64,000 nt of DNA from Cucumis sativus (taxonomy: Eukaryota; Streptophyta; Magnoliopsida; Cucurbitales; Cucurbitaceae). The stretch covers positions 15,857,489 through 15,921,488 of the forward strand of contig NC_026655.2 in the NCBI RefSeq assembly GCF_000004075.3, written 5' to 3'. Position 1 is the stretch's first letter, and every line of letters starts with the position of its first letter. A model generated the notes under the pieces. It did no database searches, was not told where the DNA came from, and saw nothing but the letters and a program-made list of their open reading frames with translations. Shown piece after piece: positions 40,729 to 52,587 of the stretch. The position numbers and the translations under genes were made by a program.

Positions 40729-40968
40729 TGTTGGAATTCTTTCCTTTTTTTCTAGGCTTTTTCCTTGTTAGAATCCTAGAATAATTATGGAAAGATTATG
40801 GGAATGTATTCCTTATTTTCCTTTTTTATTCCATTGTGTACTCTATTTATTCTCTCATGTACCTATTGTTTTATTCATTAGAAAATAATAACAACAAACA
40901 ATCGTGGTTTTTCTCCCGGTACTCGGGTTTTCACGTAAATTGGTGTGAACTCGTTGTCTCTCTTTTCA
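40729..40968 (+). repeat. 5' LTR of the left half-element
   Basis: 240 bp from TG to CA. It is followed after two bases by the TGGTATCAGAGC primer site at 40972-40983. The opposite-strand copy is at 44402-44654. Confidence 0.75.
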
Positions 40969-42558
40969 ATATGGTATCAGAGCGGGACAATGAAAACACC
41001 CTAGAAACCCAAAAAAACCAAACCACGGATGAAAATCAAACAGAAGGGACAGCCATCAATTTTAGTGCTGCCGTAGTTGCTGCCATCGATGCTCGGATGA
41101 GTGCTGCCATGGACGAATTATTAAGCCGGCTACAGAAAACGTCAGAAAATAATTTTTCGTCATTACCGCAGTCGTCCGCGCCGTCACCGTACCACCACGC
41201 GCCTGGTTTTCTTCCTCAGACGGCGTCGACCATCCTGTCCAACCCTTTTCTTCGTCCGCGGCCTATATTGCTCCCCACGCCCTGATTTATGTTCTGCCAT
41301 CTAATTCCAATCGACTACCACCGCTTCTGCCGTCAAATTTGTATGGCCAGCCACCCAATGATCCTAGCTACCATCCCGATGTTAAAAACTCTCAAATTCA
41401 CTAAACATTTGAGGTTGGTGAATCTTCGGCATATTCCAACCGTAACGTGCAAGCTTCCTCGGGAATAGTTCATCAACAATTGGAAGGGCTTCGACAACAG
41501 ATAGCAGCACTTGAGGCTACCTTAGGGACGACATCCACTCTACCGATGTATTCTGAGAATCCGGTAAACTCGTTCCCTAATGTATCCTCTCCTTATGTGA
41601 CTAATACGGTGGCTCAGTCTTCCATGTATCATCTTTCAGGAGAAAAGTTGAATGGCAACAACTATTTCTCATGGTCTCAGTCAGTAAAGATGGTCCTCGA
41701 AGGACGACAAAAATTTAGCTTTCTGACAGGGGAAATACCTCGCCCCCTACCGGGCGACCCACATGAACGATATTGGAAGGCAGAAGACTCTATTCTTCGA
41801 TCCATATTGATCAATAGTATGGAACCTCAAATTGGCAAGCCGTTATTGTTTGCTGCAACAGCCAAGGATATTTGGGACACAGCCCAGACACTTTACTCAA
41901 AACGTCAGAATGCCTCTCGTCTATACACGCTGAGAAAGCAAGTTCATGAATGCAAGCAAGGAACCATGGATGTCACATCCTTTTTCAATAAGCTTTCTCT
42001 TATATGGCAAGAAATGGACCTATGCAGAGAACTAGTCTGGCGTGATCCCACTGATGGTGTACAGTACTCGAGAATTGAAGAGAATGACAGGATTTATGAC
42101 TTTCTTGCTGGTCTTAATCCTAAGTTTGATGTAGTTCGAGGGCGTATACTAGGTCAAAGACCGATTCCCTCCCTGATGGAAGTTTGCTCTGAAATCCGCC
42201 TCGAGGAAGATCGCACAAGTGCTATGAATATTTCCGCAACCCCTACTATTGACTCTGCTGCTTTTAGTGCAAGATCTTCTAACAGTAGCAGTGACAAGCA
42301 TAATGGAAAACCAATTCCTGTCTGCGAGCATTGCAAAAAACAATGGCATACCAAAGAACAATGTTGGAAGTTACATGGTCGTCCCCCAGGAAGTAAGAAA
42401 CGCCCTTCCAACGACAAACAGAACACAGGGCGGGCGTATGTGAGTGAGTCTGCTGAACCTCCTCAACAAACCGATCCACACAAAAACCAAACTGATCTCA
42501 GTCTTGCCACTTTAGGTGCCATTGTCCAATCAGGTATACCTCATTCCTTCGGTCTTGT
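40729..42558 (+). mobile_element. Ty1/copia 5' half (LTR, primer site, gag), left arm of the palindrome
   Basis: Starts with an LTR (TGTTGGAATTC...TTTTCA), then AT and the primer-binding site TGGTATCAGAGC, complementary to the plant initiator tRNA-Met end. A gag-like frame follows: YHLSGEKLNGNNYFSWSQSV, a retrotrans_gag-type region, and a CCHC-type knuckle CEHCKKQWHTKEQC. Compared with the right arm, this gag is broken by a 4-bp loss near 41235 and a stop near 41403. The element is cut off at about 42558, just before the protease region, where the sequence switches to the opposite strand of the second half-element. Confidence 0.85.
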
Positions 42559-44654
42559 TTGGGCACATGCAAAACATTATGTAAGGAGAGCCCTGCACAA
42601 GGAGAAATCTTCCCTTTTCCAACAATGGGGGCCAAGGAGCCATCTGCAATTCTAATTGTCTCGTTCCCAGCACAAGGAATGTAAGATACAAAATGTTCAA
42701 AGGACCCAGTCAAATGATCTGTGGCACCAGAATCCAGAATCCAGGGGTTCTTCCCATCAATACTAACAAGACCGAAGGAATGAGGTATACCTGATTGGAC
42801 AATGGCACCTAAAGTGGCAATACTGAGATCAATTTGGTTTTTGTATCGATCGGATTGTTGAGGAGGTTCAGCAGACTCACTCACATACGCCCGCCCTGTG
42901 TTTTGTTTGTCGTTGGAAGGGCGTTTCTTACTTCCTGGGGGACGACCATGTAACTTCCAACATTGTTCTTTGGTATGCCATTGTTTTTTGCAATGCTCGC
43001 AGACAGGAATTGGTTTTCCATTATGCTTGTCACTGCTACTGTTAGAAGATCTTGCACTAAAAGCAGCAGAGTCAATAGTAGGAGTTGCGGAAATATTCAT
43101 AACACTTGTGCGATCTTCCTCGAGGCGGATTTCAGAGCAAACTTCCATCAGGGAGGGAATCGGTCTTTGACCTAGTATACGCCCTCGAACTACATCAAAC
43201 TTAGGATTAAGACCGGCAAGAAAGTCATAAATCCTGTCATTCTCTTCAATTCTCGAGTACTATACACCATCAGTGGGATCACGCCAGACTAGTTCTCTGC
43301 ATAGGTCCATTTCTTGCCATATAAGAGAAAGCTTATTGAAAAAGGATGTGACATCCATGGTTCCTTGCTTGCATTCATGAACTTGCTTTCTCAGCGTGTA
43401 TAGACGAGAGGCATTCTGACGTTTTGAGTAAAGTGTCTGGGCTGTGTCCCAAATATCCTTGGCTGTTGCAGCAAACAATAACGGCTTGCCAATTTGAGGT
43501 TCCATACTATTGATCAATATGGATCGAAGAATAGAGTCTTCTGCCTTCCAATATCGTTCATGTGGGTCGCCCGGTAGGGGGCGAGGTATTTCCCCTGTCA
43601 GAAAGCTAAATTTTTGTCGTCCTTCGAGGACCATCTTTACTGACTGAGACCATGAGAAATAGTTGTTGTCATTCAACTTTTCTCCTAAAAGATGATACAT
43701 GGAAGACTGGGCCACCGTATTAGTCACATAAGGAGATGATACATTAGGGAACGAGTTTACCGGATTCTCAAAATACATCGGTAGAGTGGATGTCGTCCCT
43801 AAGGTAGCCTCAAGTGCTGCTATCTGTTGTCGAAGCCCTTCCAACTGTTGATGAACTATTCCCGAGGAAGCTTGCACGTTACGGTTGGAATATGCCGAAG
43901 ATTCACCAACCTCAAATGTTGAGTGAATTTGAGAGTTATTAACATCGGGATGGTAGCTAGGATCATTGGGTGGCTGGCCATACAGATTTGACGGCAGAAG
44001 CGGTGGTAGCCGATTGGAATTAGATGGCAGAACATAAATCGGGGTGTGGGGAGCAATATAGGCCGCGGATGAAGAAAAGGGTTGGACAGATGGGATGGTC
44101 GGCGCCGTCTGAGGAAGAAAACCAGGCGCGTGGTGGTCCGACGGAGGCGCGTGGTGGTCTGGTGGCGGCGCGTTGTGGTCTGGTGGCGGCGCGGACGACT
44201 GCGGTAATGACGAAAAATTATTTTCGGACGTTTTCTGTAGCCGGCTTAATAATTCGTCCATGGCAGCACTCATCCGAACATCGATGGCAGCAGCTACGGC
44301 AGCACTAAAATTGATGGTTGTTCCTTCTGTTTGATTTTCATAAGTAGTTTGGTTTTTTTGGGTTTCTAGTGTGTTTTCATTGTCCCGTTCTGATACCATA
44401 TTAAAAAAGAGACAACGAGTTCACACCGATTTACATGGAAACCCGAGTATCGGGAGAAAAACCACGATTGTTTGTGTTGTTATTATTTTCTAATGAATAA
44501 AGCAATAGGTACAAGGGAGAATAAATAGAGTACACAATGGAATAAAAAAGGAAAAGATTTAGGAAAATAAGGAATACATTCTCATAATCTTTCCATAATT
44601 ATTCTAGTATTCTAACAAGGAAAAAGCCTAGAAAAAAAGGAAAGAATTCCAATA
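42559..44654 (-). mobile_element. Ty1/copia 5' half, right arm of the palindrome plus spacer
   Basis: On the minus strand this is a second copy of the same element: LTR (44654-44402), primer site, gag from 44399 and the start of the protease region (NPWILDSGATDHLTGS, then GLSLHNVLHVPKQ), ending at the junction near 42559. Positions 42765-44654 pair with the left arm; 42559-42764 are present only here and form the hairpin loop. Its gag frame is better kept, with an in-frame stop near 43258, and has an extra proline-rich PPPDHxAP repeat (about 44120-44190) absent from the left arm. No integrase, reverse transcriptase or 3' LTR is present, so the structure cannot be autonomous. Confidence 0.85.
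44402..44654 (-). repeat. 5' LTR of the right half-element (inverted)
   Basis: About 253 bp, an inverted match to 40729-40968. Its outer end reads TATTGGAATTC where the left copy has TGTTGGAATTC. The flanking 5-mers of the whole structure (TAAAG on the left, AAAAT on the right) do not match, so no clear target-site duplication was seen. Confidence 0.7.
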
Positions 44655-44924
44655 AAAATAAAAGCACAGAGCCCATTAAATCAAATGATATCTTTAAGAA
44701 GACAGTGAACATTTATAGATCATATAGCACAATGAGAGAATACCAAGTTCAATATCAAAAAATTATCATACCATAACCATCTTATTACTTAGTAAACATC
44801 AGTTCAAACTAATAGTAATAGTAATAGCAGATTTCTCACAATAAAGTACACCATCAAAATATAAAATAAAAAGATAGCAAATAAAATAAAACAATAAGTA
44901 AAACAGAAGGTGATGTAACTTGGG

Positions 44925-45006
44925 GTGGCAGAACATGGGCGATCCGTTCGTTGAGGTGAACGGGTTTAGTGTGAAACAGGCTTTCGATGAGAAGAAATCC
45001 TGTTGG
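44925..45006. other. GC-richer, coding-like islet of unknown identity
   Basis: About 80 bp stand out from the AT-rich flanks. The minus strand reads LLIESLFHTKPVHLNERIAH and the plus strand reads MGDPFVEVNGFSVKQAFDEK, both open. Neither matches a family I know. It could be a lost exon, for example of the gene at 39697-40463, or a gene fragment. A 20-bp direct repeat, TTTTAAATCACACAACTTTT, follows at about 45008 and 45063. Confidence 0.2.
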
Positions 45007-45308
45007 ACTTTTAAATCACACAACTTTTTATACTTTTGTCCACGTATATATTTTCATATTTTCTTTTAAATCACACAACTTTTTGAATAAAAAAGTTTTA
45101 ATAGGTTATAAAGACAGTATAACAATGATGTTGTTAAATGGAATAATAAATTATTAAAGCAATTAATTTATATAATTTGTGTTGTTGATGGTTTGGTGTT
45201 CATGAATATGGGAAAGAAGAGGATGATATCATTCAAACCCAAATAAACTTCAAAAAAATTATAAATCTAATTGAATCCTGTTTCTTTACATAAATTGCTA
45301 ACAAAGTT

Positions 45309-46535
45309 TTAAATTTGTGTTCCTTCCAAAATTTGAGACAGACGACCAAAATTCAAGGATTCTATTTGACAAATATATCTCTTCTTCTTTTGATTCTTTG
45401 ATATGATCCTCTTCTTCTTACTTGAAGGATTATAGAAGCAAAAGAAGTCCATATTGATCATAAATAATATTTCTTCGTCTTCAAACATTTTGATGAGCTG
45501 AAGGTGTATCCATTCCCTTGATATATCACAAATAACAAATTTTCTAACCCATGAATCTTTCTCTTGCATCCTCCAAACTTGAATTGTCCTGCTATCTTTT
45601 TCCCAATTGATATGAAAAGTTGCATAAATGGTACCATTAAATTGATGTATCTTACCATATCCGTTAGAGGGAACTTGCAAGACAACAGTCATTTCAATAT
45701 GTTCAGTTTCAACATCAAGAGCATATATGACATACTTTTTCTCTTTATCTTTACCTTTTTCTTTTACCAACCAATAGATGATTCCATTCAAGTAAACACC
45801 ATCCGCAACAATCTCAAAAGGGAGGGTGTGAAGACGCCTCCATTGGTTATGAATAGGGATACTGTGGTTGGTTCCACTTCTACCAAAAGTCAGAACTTCC
45901 ATTGTATAGTGGGTGTCAACCGTACTAGATGTCCTCCTACATCTAAATCCTTTGTCGAAAACTCTGAATAATTTGTATTGTTTTGTAATAGGGCTGAAAC
46001 CAAATCCATAGAGATAAAAATCATCAAAAGTACCATGCTCCGAAACCTGTAGGAACTCATTGGTCATGGGATTGAATATGCCTTGACACCAAGTGTAATC
46101 ACTACATTTCGAAATAAGCATCAAACCATTACATGAACCTGCCATTATGATCGTATAGGTCCAATCACCATCAAATTGCAACGAGGCTGATTTAATAAAT
46201 TCCGATTCCAGATCAAAATCAAAATCATTCGAAAGTTGTCTGGTATCAAGATTGATACAATGCATTTTGGGATTGCATAATTTATAATTGAGCCCCCGGT
46301 CAGAGGTGGAGAGAAGGAAAGCGTTCTTCAGGAATTGTAACTGAGTAGAGGAGGCGTAATCTAAAACCAAATCATTCCAAGTATTAGAAACCAACCTGCA
46401 AGAGGGCAAATCGGAGATTACGAGTTTGGAGAAGATTGTTTTAGCAATGAGTGGCGGTAGCCCTTTACCGCAGTTAATAGTCATCCTCCTCTCACTTATT
46501 TCCATATTCTCAATCTGTCTTTCCATATCCTCCAT
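45309..46535 (-). CDS. F-box protein with an F-box-associated (FBA-type) domain
   Basis: A single-exon gene of 408 residues. Residues about 24-65 form the F-box (LPPLIAKTIFSKLVISDLPS, then CRLVSNTWNDLV), which would bind the SKP1 subunit of an SCF ubiquitin ligase. Downstream, AGSCNGLMLI, GIFNPMTNEFLQV, YGFGFSPITKQYKLFRVF and LNGIIYWLV are the repeated motifs of the plant F-box-associated domain thought to select substrates. Length and lack of introns are typical for this fast-evolving family. The substrate cannot be inferred. The start at 46535 is followed by two further in-frame ATGs within 11 codons, so the exact start is uncertain. Confidence 0.88.
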   Translation of the reverse strand: MEDMERQIENMEISERRMTINCGKGLPPLIAKTIFSKLVISDLPSCRLVSNTWNDLVLDYASSTQLQFLKNAFLLSTSDRGLNYKLCNPKMHCINLDTRQLSNDFDFDLESEFIKSASLQFDGDWTYTIIMAGSCNGLMLISKCSDYTWCQGIFNPMTNEFLQVSEHGTFDDFYLYGFGFSPITKQYKLFRVFDKGFRCRRTSSTVDTHYTMEVLTFGRSGTNHSIPIHNQWRRLHTLPFEIVADGVYLNGIIYWLVKEKGKDKEKKYVIYALDVETEHIEMTVVLQVPSNGYGKIHQFNGTIYATFHINWEKDSRTIQVWRMQEKDSWVRKFVICDISREWIHLQLIKMFEDEEILFMINMDFFCFYNPSSKKKRIISKNQKKKRYICQIESLNFGRLSQILEGTQI

Positions 46536-47927
46536 TTGTTAGAACCTCTTCGTATGGGAAAGATTAATCGAATAATGTAAGGGTTTGAAAAACCTAAAAT
46601 ATATATATACTTGTGTGAAATACCAATTACCTTTTTCATCTAGGATTTGGATTTTTTGCCTTTCTAAATTTTAAAACAATATTATATTGGAAATTATATT
46701 TAATAAACGAATCAAAAGAAAAGGAATCTTAGTTTTTTTTATTAAAAAAATGATAATCATGGTTATTCTTTAAAAAAAGCAGTCATATAAAAATGAATTA
46801 TAAAATTTCCGTATAAAATATAATTCTTGTTTTTTAAGAAAAAATATAGTATTGTTTTCTAGGAACAATATTTTTTTGTTAAATATATATTTTTACAATA
46901 TTTGGTCCATTGATCCTAACGTTAAAATCTTTTATGCAATAAAACAACTTCTTCATCATTTCTGGTTAGCAATTTATGTAAAATAATTCAATAATACATA
47001 TATGTATTCTTTTTTATGTTTTGTGGTTTTTTCTTTTTGCGTATATATATCAATACATACACATTATATATCTATTCAGTATTTTTTTTATTTCTTACAT
47101 ATATACTATTAAATAATTCATTTATGTTTTATGATTTTTAAATATATACTTGGCATATATTCAATAATACACATATTTTTTATCTTCAAATTTTGTAATT
47201 TTTTCTTACTGTATTTATATTTATATACCACTTTATATATAGATTATGTATCTCATCAAAAAAAAATTTCAATTTTTACTACTGCATAATATATATATAT
47301 ATATATATATATTAATTATATGATTTGTTATGTATGTACTACTTCATATATTCAATAATGCATAAATAATGATATCTTCAATATACTAAATATACCCTAA
47401 TATATTTCGAATATAGAATATAAATTTTTGTTAATCTAGCAGTTAGCCACCGAGGTTCTTTTTCCTCACCGTTTATACTTTCAATCTTCTATTATTGGTG
47501 TCTTTAATAAAGAAAGTGAATAAAAAATTCAACCTATTTGAAGAATGAAACTTTTACTATTTTCTTTTATAAAAAATTATAAACTATAACCCACATCCCT
47601 AATTTCTCTCCTTGTTGGTCTACATTTTATAAATAAATTGATATAAAAATATTTCATTTATAAAATATACACTATTCGATATATATCATACTTAAGTGGA
47701 ATATATGTGCAAAATAAAATAAAGAATTGACGGAGTGAGATTAGAAAGTGTGAGAGATCTAGAGGGAAGATATTTTGAAAAAATTAACCAAAATAAAAAT
47801 AATTAAGGAAAAATTTTATTATAATATTACTATAATAAAATTAATTCATTTACCAAATTTATCTAGAATATCTGATAAATACAAATATTAATCGTGATCG
47901 AGTGTGCTCTTTCTTTTTTTCTATTTT
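46536..47927. other. AT-rich gene-free spacer
   Basis: About 1.4 kb of very AT-rich DNA with a (TA)n tract at 47288-47312 and repeated ATATAT words. No gene seen. Confidence 0.5.
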
Positions 47928-49100
47928 TTAATATATTATAGAAAAATTAGTTAAATCTAGGATATTTAGATCAAAATTAGCTTTTTTTTTTTTCTGAACG
48001 ACTAGATTTTTATCTATGTTGTTCACTGGGTGGTCTAATTTTTCTTTATGATCTTCTTCCCTTTGGTTGGGTTCCTCACGAGTTGTTTGTACTTGGGTAC
48101 GACCCTCTTTGGCATTGTGTTTCTTCCCATTTATGTGGGCATTGAAGCTAATTTCACTTGTGGCCTTAACATTGCACATACTACAAACAAACCCGTCTTT
48201 TGCTAATTTCTTTGAACCAATCCAAGGAGATGGAATGATGGTTTGACTTTGATCTCTTTCACCCCGCCCTCCTATTGTTGCTGTTGCTTCTTGATATCCC
48301 TCTGCTTTTCTCTTCCCGATAAATTTTCCCGAGTCTGGCCTCTCCTCCAGTTTCCATGTTCCACATGTGAACTTTCAAATACACCGTCCCCAAATTTTGC
48401 CAAGTGTCGCTTAATGGATTTTCTAAGTTTTCGATATTGTGTTTAATAGATTCTAAACAGAGTTAAATTTTGAAAAATAATTAGTACATTCAGTGACATC
48501 TACCTCAAGTGCTATCGAAGATGGTGTTAAATATAAATTTTACATGAATTTGTAAGACATAAAATTAAAAAATATCTAACAAGTTAAAGAATTTACTTAC
48601 TACACAAGTTTATATATACTTATTTGATATTGCTAGTTCAGTAGCTTCCTATATAGAGAATTAAAAAGTTTGATTTTTCTTCCCGTTTATGGCATAAATC
48701 GTATAAACACAGCTATTTCACAAGTGTAGACATAAACAGCATTTGTTCAATCACATCGTTAATAGTGTGGAATAAGTTTAGTTTGAGCGTAAGAAAATAT
48801 TTATTTTACTACAATATTTTCTAAAGTGTTTATTTTTCGGATCGTTATCTCTTCTTTGATCCGTTGTTTCCAGAGCTCCTCCTTTAGAGAATCATCTGAA
48901 GTGATTACAATAAAAAGCTTATAAGCAACTGGTTGAATAATCGAAATGGAGGCTGGAGGGAATGTTTGTGTAATAGGATCTGAAGGTAAAACAAAGATTA
49001 ACATTTCGATTAAGCTTAAGTTACCTTGAAGCGGTTGATGGGAGGTGGAAGCGGCGGTGGCCGGTGATTTGTTATCTATTGCTCGGAACGTGAAATTCAT
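47928..49100 (-). CDS. U1/matrin-type zinc-finger protein, probably eroded
   Basis: Two coding regions seem to belong together. The first (49100-49025) reads MNFTFRAIDNKSPAT and ends at a good donor, CAAG/GTAACT. The last (about 48371-47928) contains GKFIGKRKAEGYQE and CSMCNVKATSEISF followed by NAHINGKKHNAK: C-x2-C-x12-H-x5-H, the U1/matrin-type C2H2 finger that binds RNA or dsRNA. A middle exon with SLKEELWKQRIKEEITI lies near 48840-48895. Plant relatives I recall have MEFxFRA, a charged helix and one or two such fingers. Here only one finger is left and the C-terminal 50 residues are unrelated-looking, so the gene may be truncated or degenerate. Middle exon borders are unresolved. Confidence 0.5.
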
Positions 49101-49950
49101 AAGGAAACGGGAAGAAGGAAGAGAGTGAAGGAAGATGGGAATATGAAGAAGGGGAAAAAGGAAAATGACTATACTGTTTAATTCCCGAATTATTAAGAAG
49201 AGTCGAAAACAGAACCTTTATTTTTATTTTTATTTTTATTTTTATTGTTATTATTATTTTTTTGTGCGGCTATTATTTTCAAACTTTTTTTTAATCATAT
49301 AAGTTTTGTGTTTATTTGGTTATGGTTTTGGTTTCAAAATGATTACTATAATTAATTTGTGGGGGGTTTTTAAAAAAATGTTACAAGTTGACACCAAACC
49401 ATTCTAAAAAAAAAAAACTCATTACACGATATATTAAATAATGCTCTATTTTACTATATTATGCTTATTGTGTAGTAGTTGTGTTCGTGTAAAAATCGAA
49501 GGTGCTCGTTCGGTTCTTGCCTATTACAATTATTTTTATAAAATAGTTTTTATTCCTAAAATTGAGATAATTTGATATATCAATGATTTTCTAATAATTT
49601 TCTTTTGGATGACTTCCTAAACTAAAGATAATTTGATATATCAACGATTTTTTAAATGAATTTCTAAAATGAAGGTAATTTGATTTTTCTAAACGGAATA
49701 TAATTTTGATTTCCTAAAATGAATATAATTTTCTTTAAAAAGAAAAAAGAAAAAAAAAACCTAAGAAAAACTCTACCTTATTTTTTGGGCCTTATTTGTT
49801 ATCTAACAAATATTTAGAAAAAAAATGCAACAAATTCAATATGATCCACACTTTTCCATTTTTTAGTGTGTTTGTTATATAGTGCCCCTACAAAAAATTT
49901 GTGAATATGTCACTGCCCTCGATCACACACGCATGAAAAAGGAATAAAAA

Positions 49951-50034
49951 CGATTTTGTACCTAGTTCAAACGATCTTGTACTTAGTCTAAATGATTTTG
50001 TACCTAGTCTAAATGATCTTGTACAAAATCTAAA
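49951..50034. repeat. 21-bp minisatellite, four units
   Basis: Four head-to-tail 21-mers: units 1 and 3 carry GATTTTGTACCTAGT, units 2 and 4 carry GATCTTGTAC, so variants alternate. Further partial units follow to about 50140. The array is open in one frame as a 7-residue repeat (NDFVPSx/NDLVxSL). Confidence 0.85.
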
Positions 50035-50230
50035 CAATCTTGATACACGATCTTGTACTAAAATTGGATAGACAGCGGATTATTTAGATATTGATACACG
50101 ATCACTTAAATCATGTACCAATATCATAGATCCTATACCAAGAAGAGAAAAAGAATATGAGAGATGAAAAAGAAGGAATAAATTCTAGAAGAAGAAGTGA
50201 TATGAACAAAAAGTAATAATAAAAATGGAT

Positions 50231-50505
50231 AGTTGCAAATTTAGCAATTAAATTCAAAATAATTAAGTACATAACAACATTTTAAAACAATTGCAAATAT
50301 AACAAAATTTGTGAAATTCTATCAATAATAGAATCTATCACTGATAGATCATGTTGTAAAACTTGGTCTATCACCGATAGATCATACGAGTCTATCAGTG
50401 ATACAAGTCTATCAACGATAGTTTTGCTATATTTGCAAAAAAAAAATTAATGTTGCTATATTCTTAATTATTATTTCTCAAATGGCCATCTATTACAATT
50501 ACCCT
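50231..50505. repeat. Foldback MITE-like repeat, copy 2 (most complete)
   Basis: The left end (AATAATTAAGTACATAACAA, then TTGCAAATATAACAAAA) is inverted at the right end (TTTTGCTATATTTGCAA, then TGTTGCTATATTC and AATTATTATT). The centre contains five TCTATCAnnGATAGA-like near-palindromes. No coding capacity. Relatives at 13343-13591 and 54136-54290. Confidence 0.7.
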
Positions 50506-52238
50506 AATAAAAGGAGAAGAAGAATATATTACAAAGAAGAAGTAAAGTGAACATGATCCCTCGATATTAAGCAACAACAAAGTTTAAATATGGAATTTAT
50601 GAGTTTTAATTTTTTTTGTTTGATAGACTAACCATAAATATTTGTAGGTTTGGTTATATTAAGCTAAATTTGGAATTTATTTTCAATTTTATCCTCATAT
50701 TTAAAAATGTTACTCTTTTTTAAATTTGTTTTCAATTTAGCTTTTGTTTTCAAATTGGTTTCTACGATTCAAAATATTAGTCTTCTTACTTCAAAATTTT
50801 GAGTTTATAATTATACTATTGATATTTAAGCTTTTATTTTCAATTTGATAAGTAGGTTTTAAGAACTTGATTTTTTACCAAACATTCTCAATAGATTTTT
50901 ACAGTATTAATTAATTAAAATTAATTGTGAAATGAAAGTTTTAAAACTAATTTTAATACTGATGAAATGATATTAAATCTTAATTAATTTGGTAATAATC
51001 ATCAATTAACCAAAAAGATGATAATGTATGAATAGTAAATATGATAAGATCATCTAATTTAATATTATATTATTTAAAACGCTACTTATACACTCAAATT
51101 AAAAAAATAAGAGAACTTGAGATAGATGGTATAACATTGTGTCATGTGTTAAATGAGGAGATTGAAAGTATCCCCCTTCCCTTAAAAGAAACAAAGTTTG
51201 ATATGTGTCAACCTCAAAATATAAATGCAATTAACATCACAAATTAGATGTAAGACTAAACACTTTTAACCGGTTGATTTGAACTAATAAGTAACACAAT
51301 GTTGGTATAAATACTTTAAATCTATATAATAGATTTAACTCAAGATCATTAATGTTAAATTATCAAGAATAAGTTACATGACATATTCCATTGATGATGG
51401 CGATAAAACGACTCTTGTCTAATGGCTATAAAATGCCTATCATTTTCCTCGATCAAAACTCTAAATGTCTTGTGTGGAGTCGTTCTCTTAATGAAATTAA
51501 AAAAAGATTGAGTGTTTATTGTTTTGGTATATTGAGGATCTTAGGCCTAAGTCTCTTTATATACTAATTCAATTAGAATCTTCATTAAATCCTAACAACC
51601 TACGAACATGGTTCTACACATTTAATCCATACTCAATTAGGAACATTGGGCCTTTAATTAAATAGATAACGTAATATGTCTAATTTAATAAAATAAACTA
51701 AGGTGATAAATTATTGAATTCACATACATAGCCCACACTTTAATTCGACATATTATTTAAATATGTCTAATACGTTATTAAAAATGATTTAAGAACTAGA
51801 ATAAATTAAATATAAAAGGTTGATCTATTTTGAGTTAAAATTTGAAACCAAATTTGATGGAGAAACCTATAATAATTTTTAAAAAAGAATCTAATTAATT
51901 GAAAGGTAATTTTGATTTTGAAGGGTTAAACAAATTTTTCTTATGTCAAATGGCTAACTTTGCCAAGAGACCACAATTAAACCCTTTTAAGTTAAATTTT
52001 AGAAAAGAATTAAAAGTAAAAAGGATTTGAAGATCTTTAAGAATGAGGTCAGCATGAGATTATCTGTCAAGTCCAACCAATGAAAATAAGCCACGTAAGA
52101 AATGGACCCCATATCCCCTATTTAAAGCCTTTTATATTTGGTTGTCTTCTTCCTTATTTTCAATTTCTTAACCTATTTTGGTTTCTGCCACACCTACCAT
52201 CGTCTTCCTTCTGAATTTGCTCAGACCGCCATTAAACC

Positions 52239-52587
52239 ATGCCATCTCGCTGTGAAATCTTCTGCGAGATTCTCATTGCTATCTTGATTCCTCCTTTGGG
52301 CGTCTGTCTCAGGCATGGATGTTGCACCGTACGTTTCTGATTCTTTTCTCCTTTTGTTTGAATTTTTCCTCTTTTCTTTTTTTTTTATCAATTCGAATGT
52401 AATTCTGATTTATGATTGCTTGTGGTGGTGGTGGTGCTTGTGGTTGCAGGTTGAGTTTTGTATATGCCTTCTTTTGACATTTCTCGGTTATGTTCCTGGA
52501 ATCATCTACGCTTTGTATGCCATCGTTTTCATCGATCGCAATGAGTACTTCGATGAATACAGACGTCCTCTGTATGCGCCGGCCTAG
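52239..52587 (+). CDS. Plasma-membrane proteolipid 3 / RCI2 (LTI6) family protein
   Basis: Two exons (52239-52328 and 52450-52587) encode 75 residues. The core is FCEILIAILIPPLGVCLRHG followed by FCICLLLTFLGYVPGIIYAL, giving the two membrane spans and the central PPLGV of the PMP3/UPF0057 family. These small hydrophobic proteins sit in the plasma membrane and affect membrane potential and Na+/K+ balance under salt and cold. The longer hydrophilic tail (DRNEYFDEYRRPLYAPA) marks the tailed subgroup. The single intron interrupts the codons between CCT and VEF, as usual for the family. The start codon is the first ATG after a pyrimidine-rich leader. Confidence 0.95.

Larger units (their letters stand above)
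49101..52238. other. Gene-free spacer with small repeats
   Basis: Contains a (TTTTTA)n tract (49217-49245), a 21-bp tandem repeat (49951-50034), a foldback repeat (50231-50505) and AT-rich filler. A 68-codon plus frame at 51041-51247 shows no family resemblance. The final about 150 bp probably form the PMP3 gene promoter and leader. Confidence 0.45.

Noticed and set aside
40650-44670. Treating the copia palindrome as a complete element with matching target-site duplications
   Set aside because: No integrase, reverse transcriptase or 3' LTR is present, and the flanking 5-mers TAAAG and AAAAT do not match.
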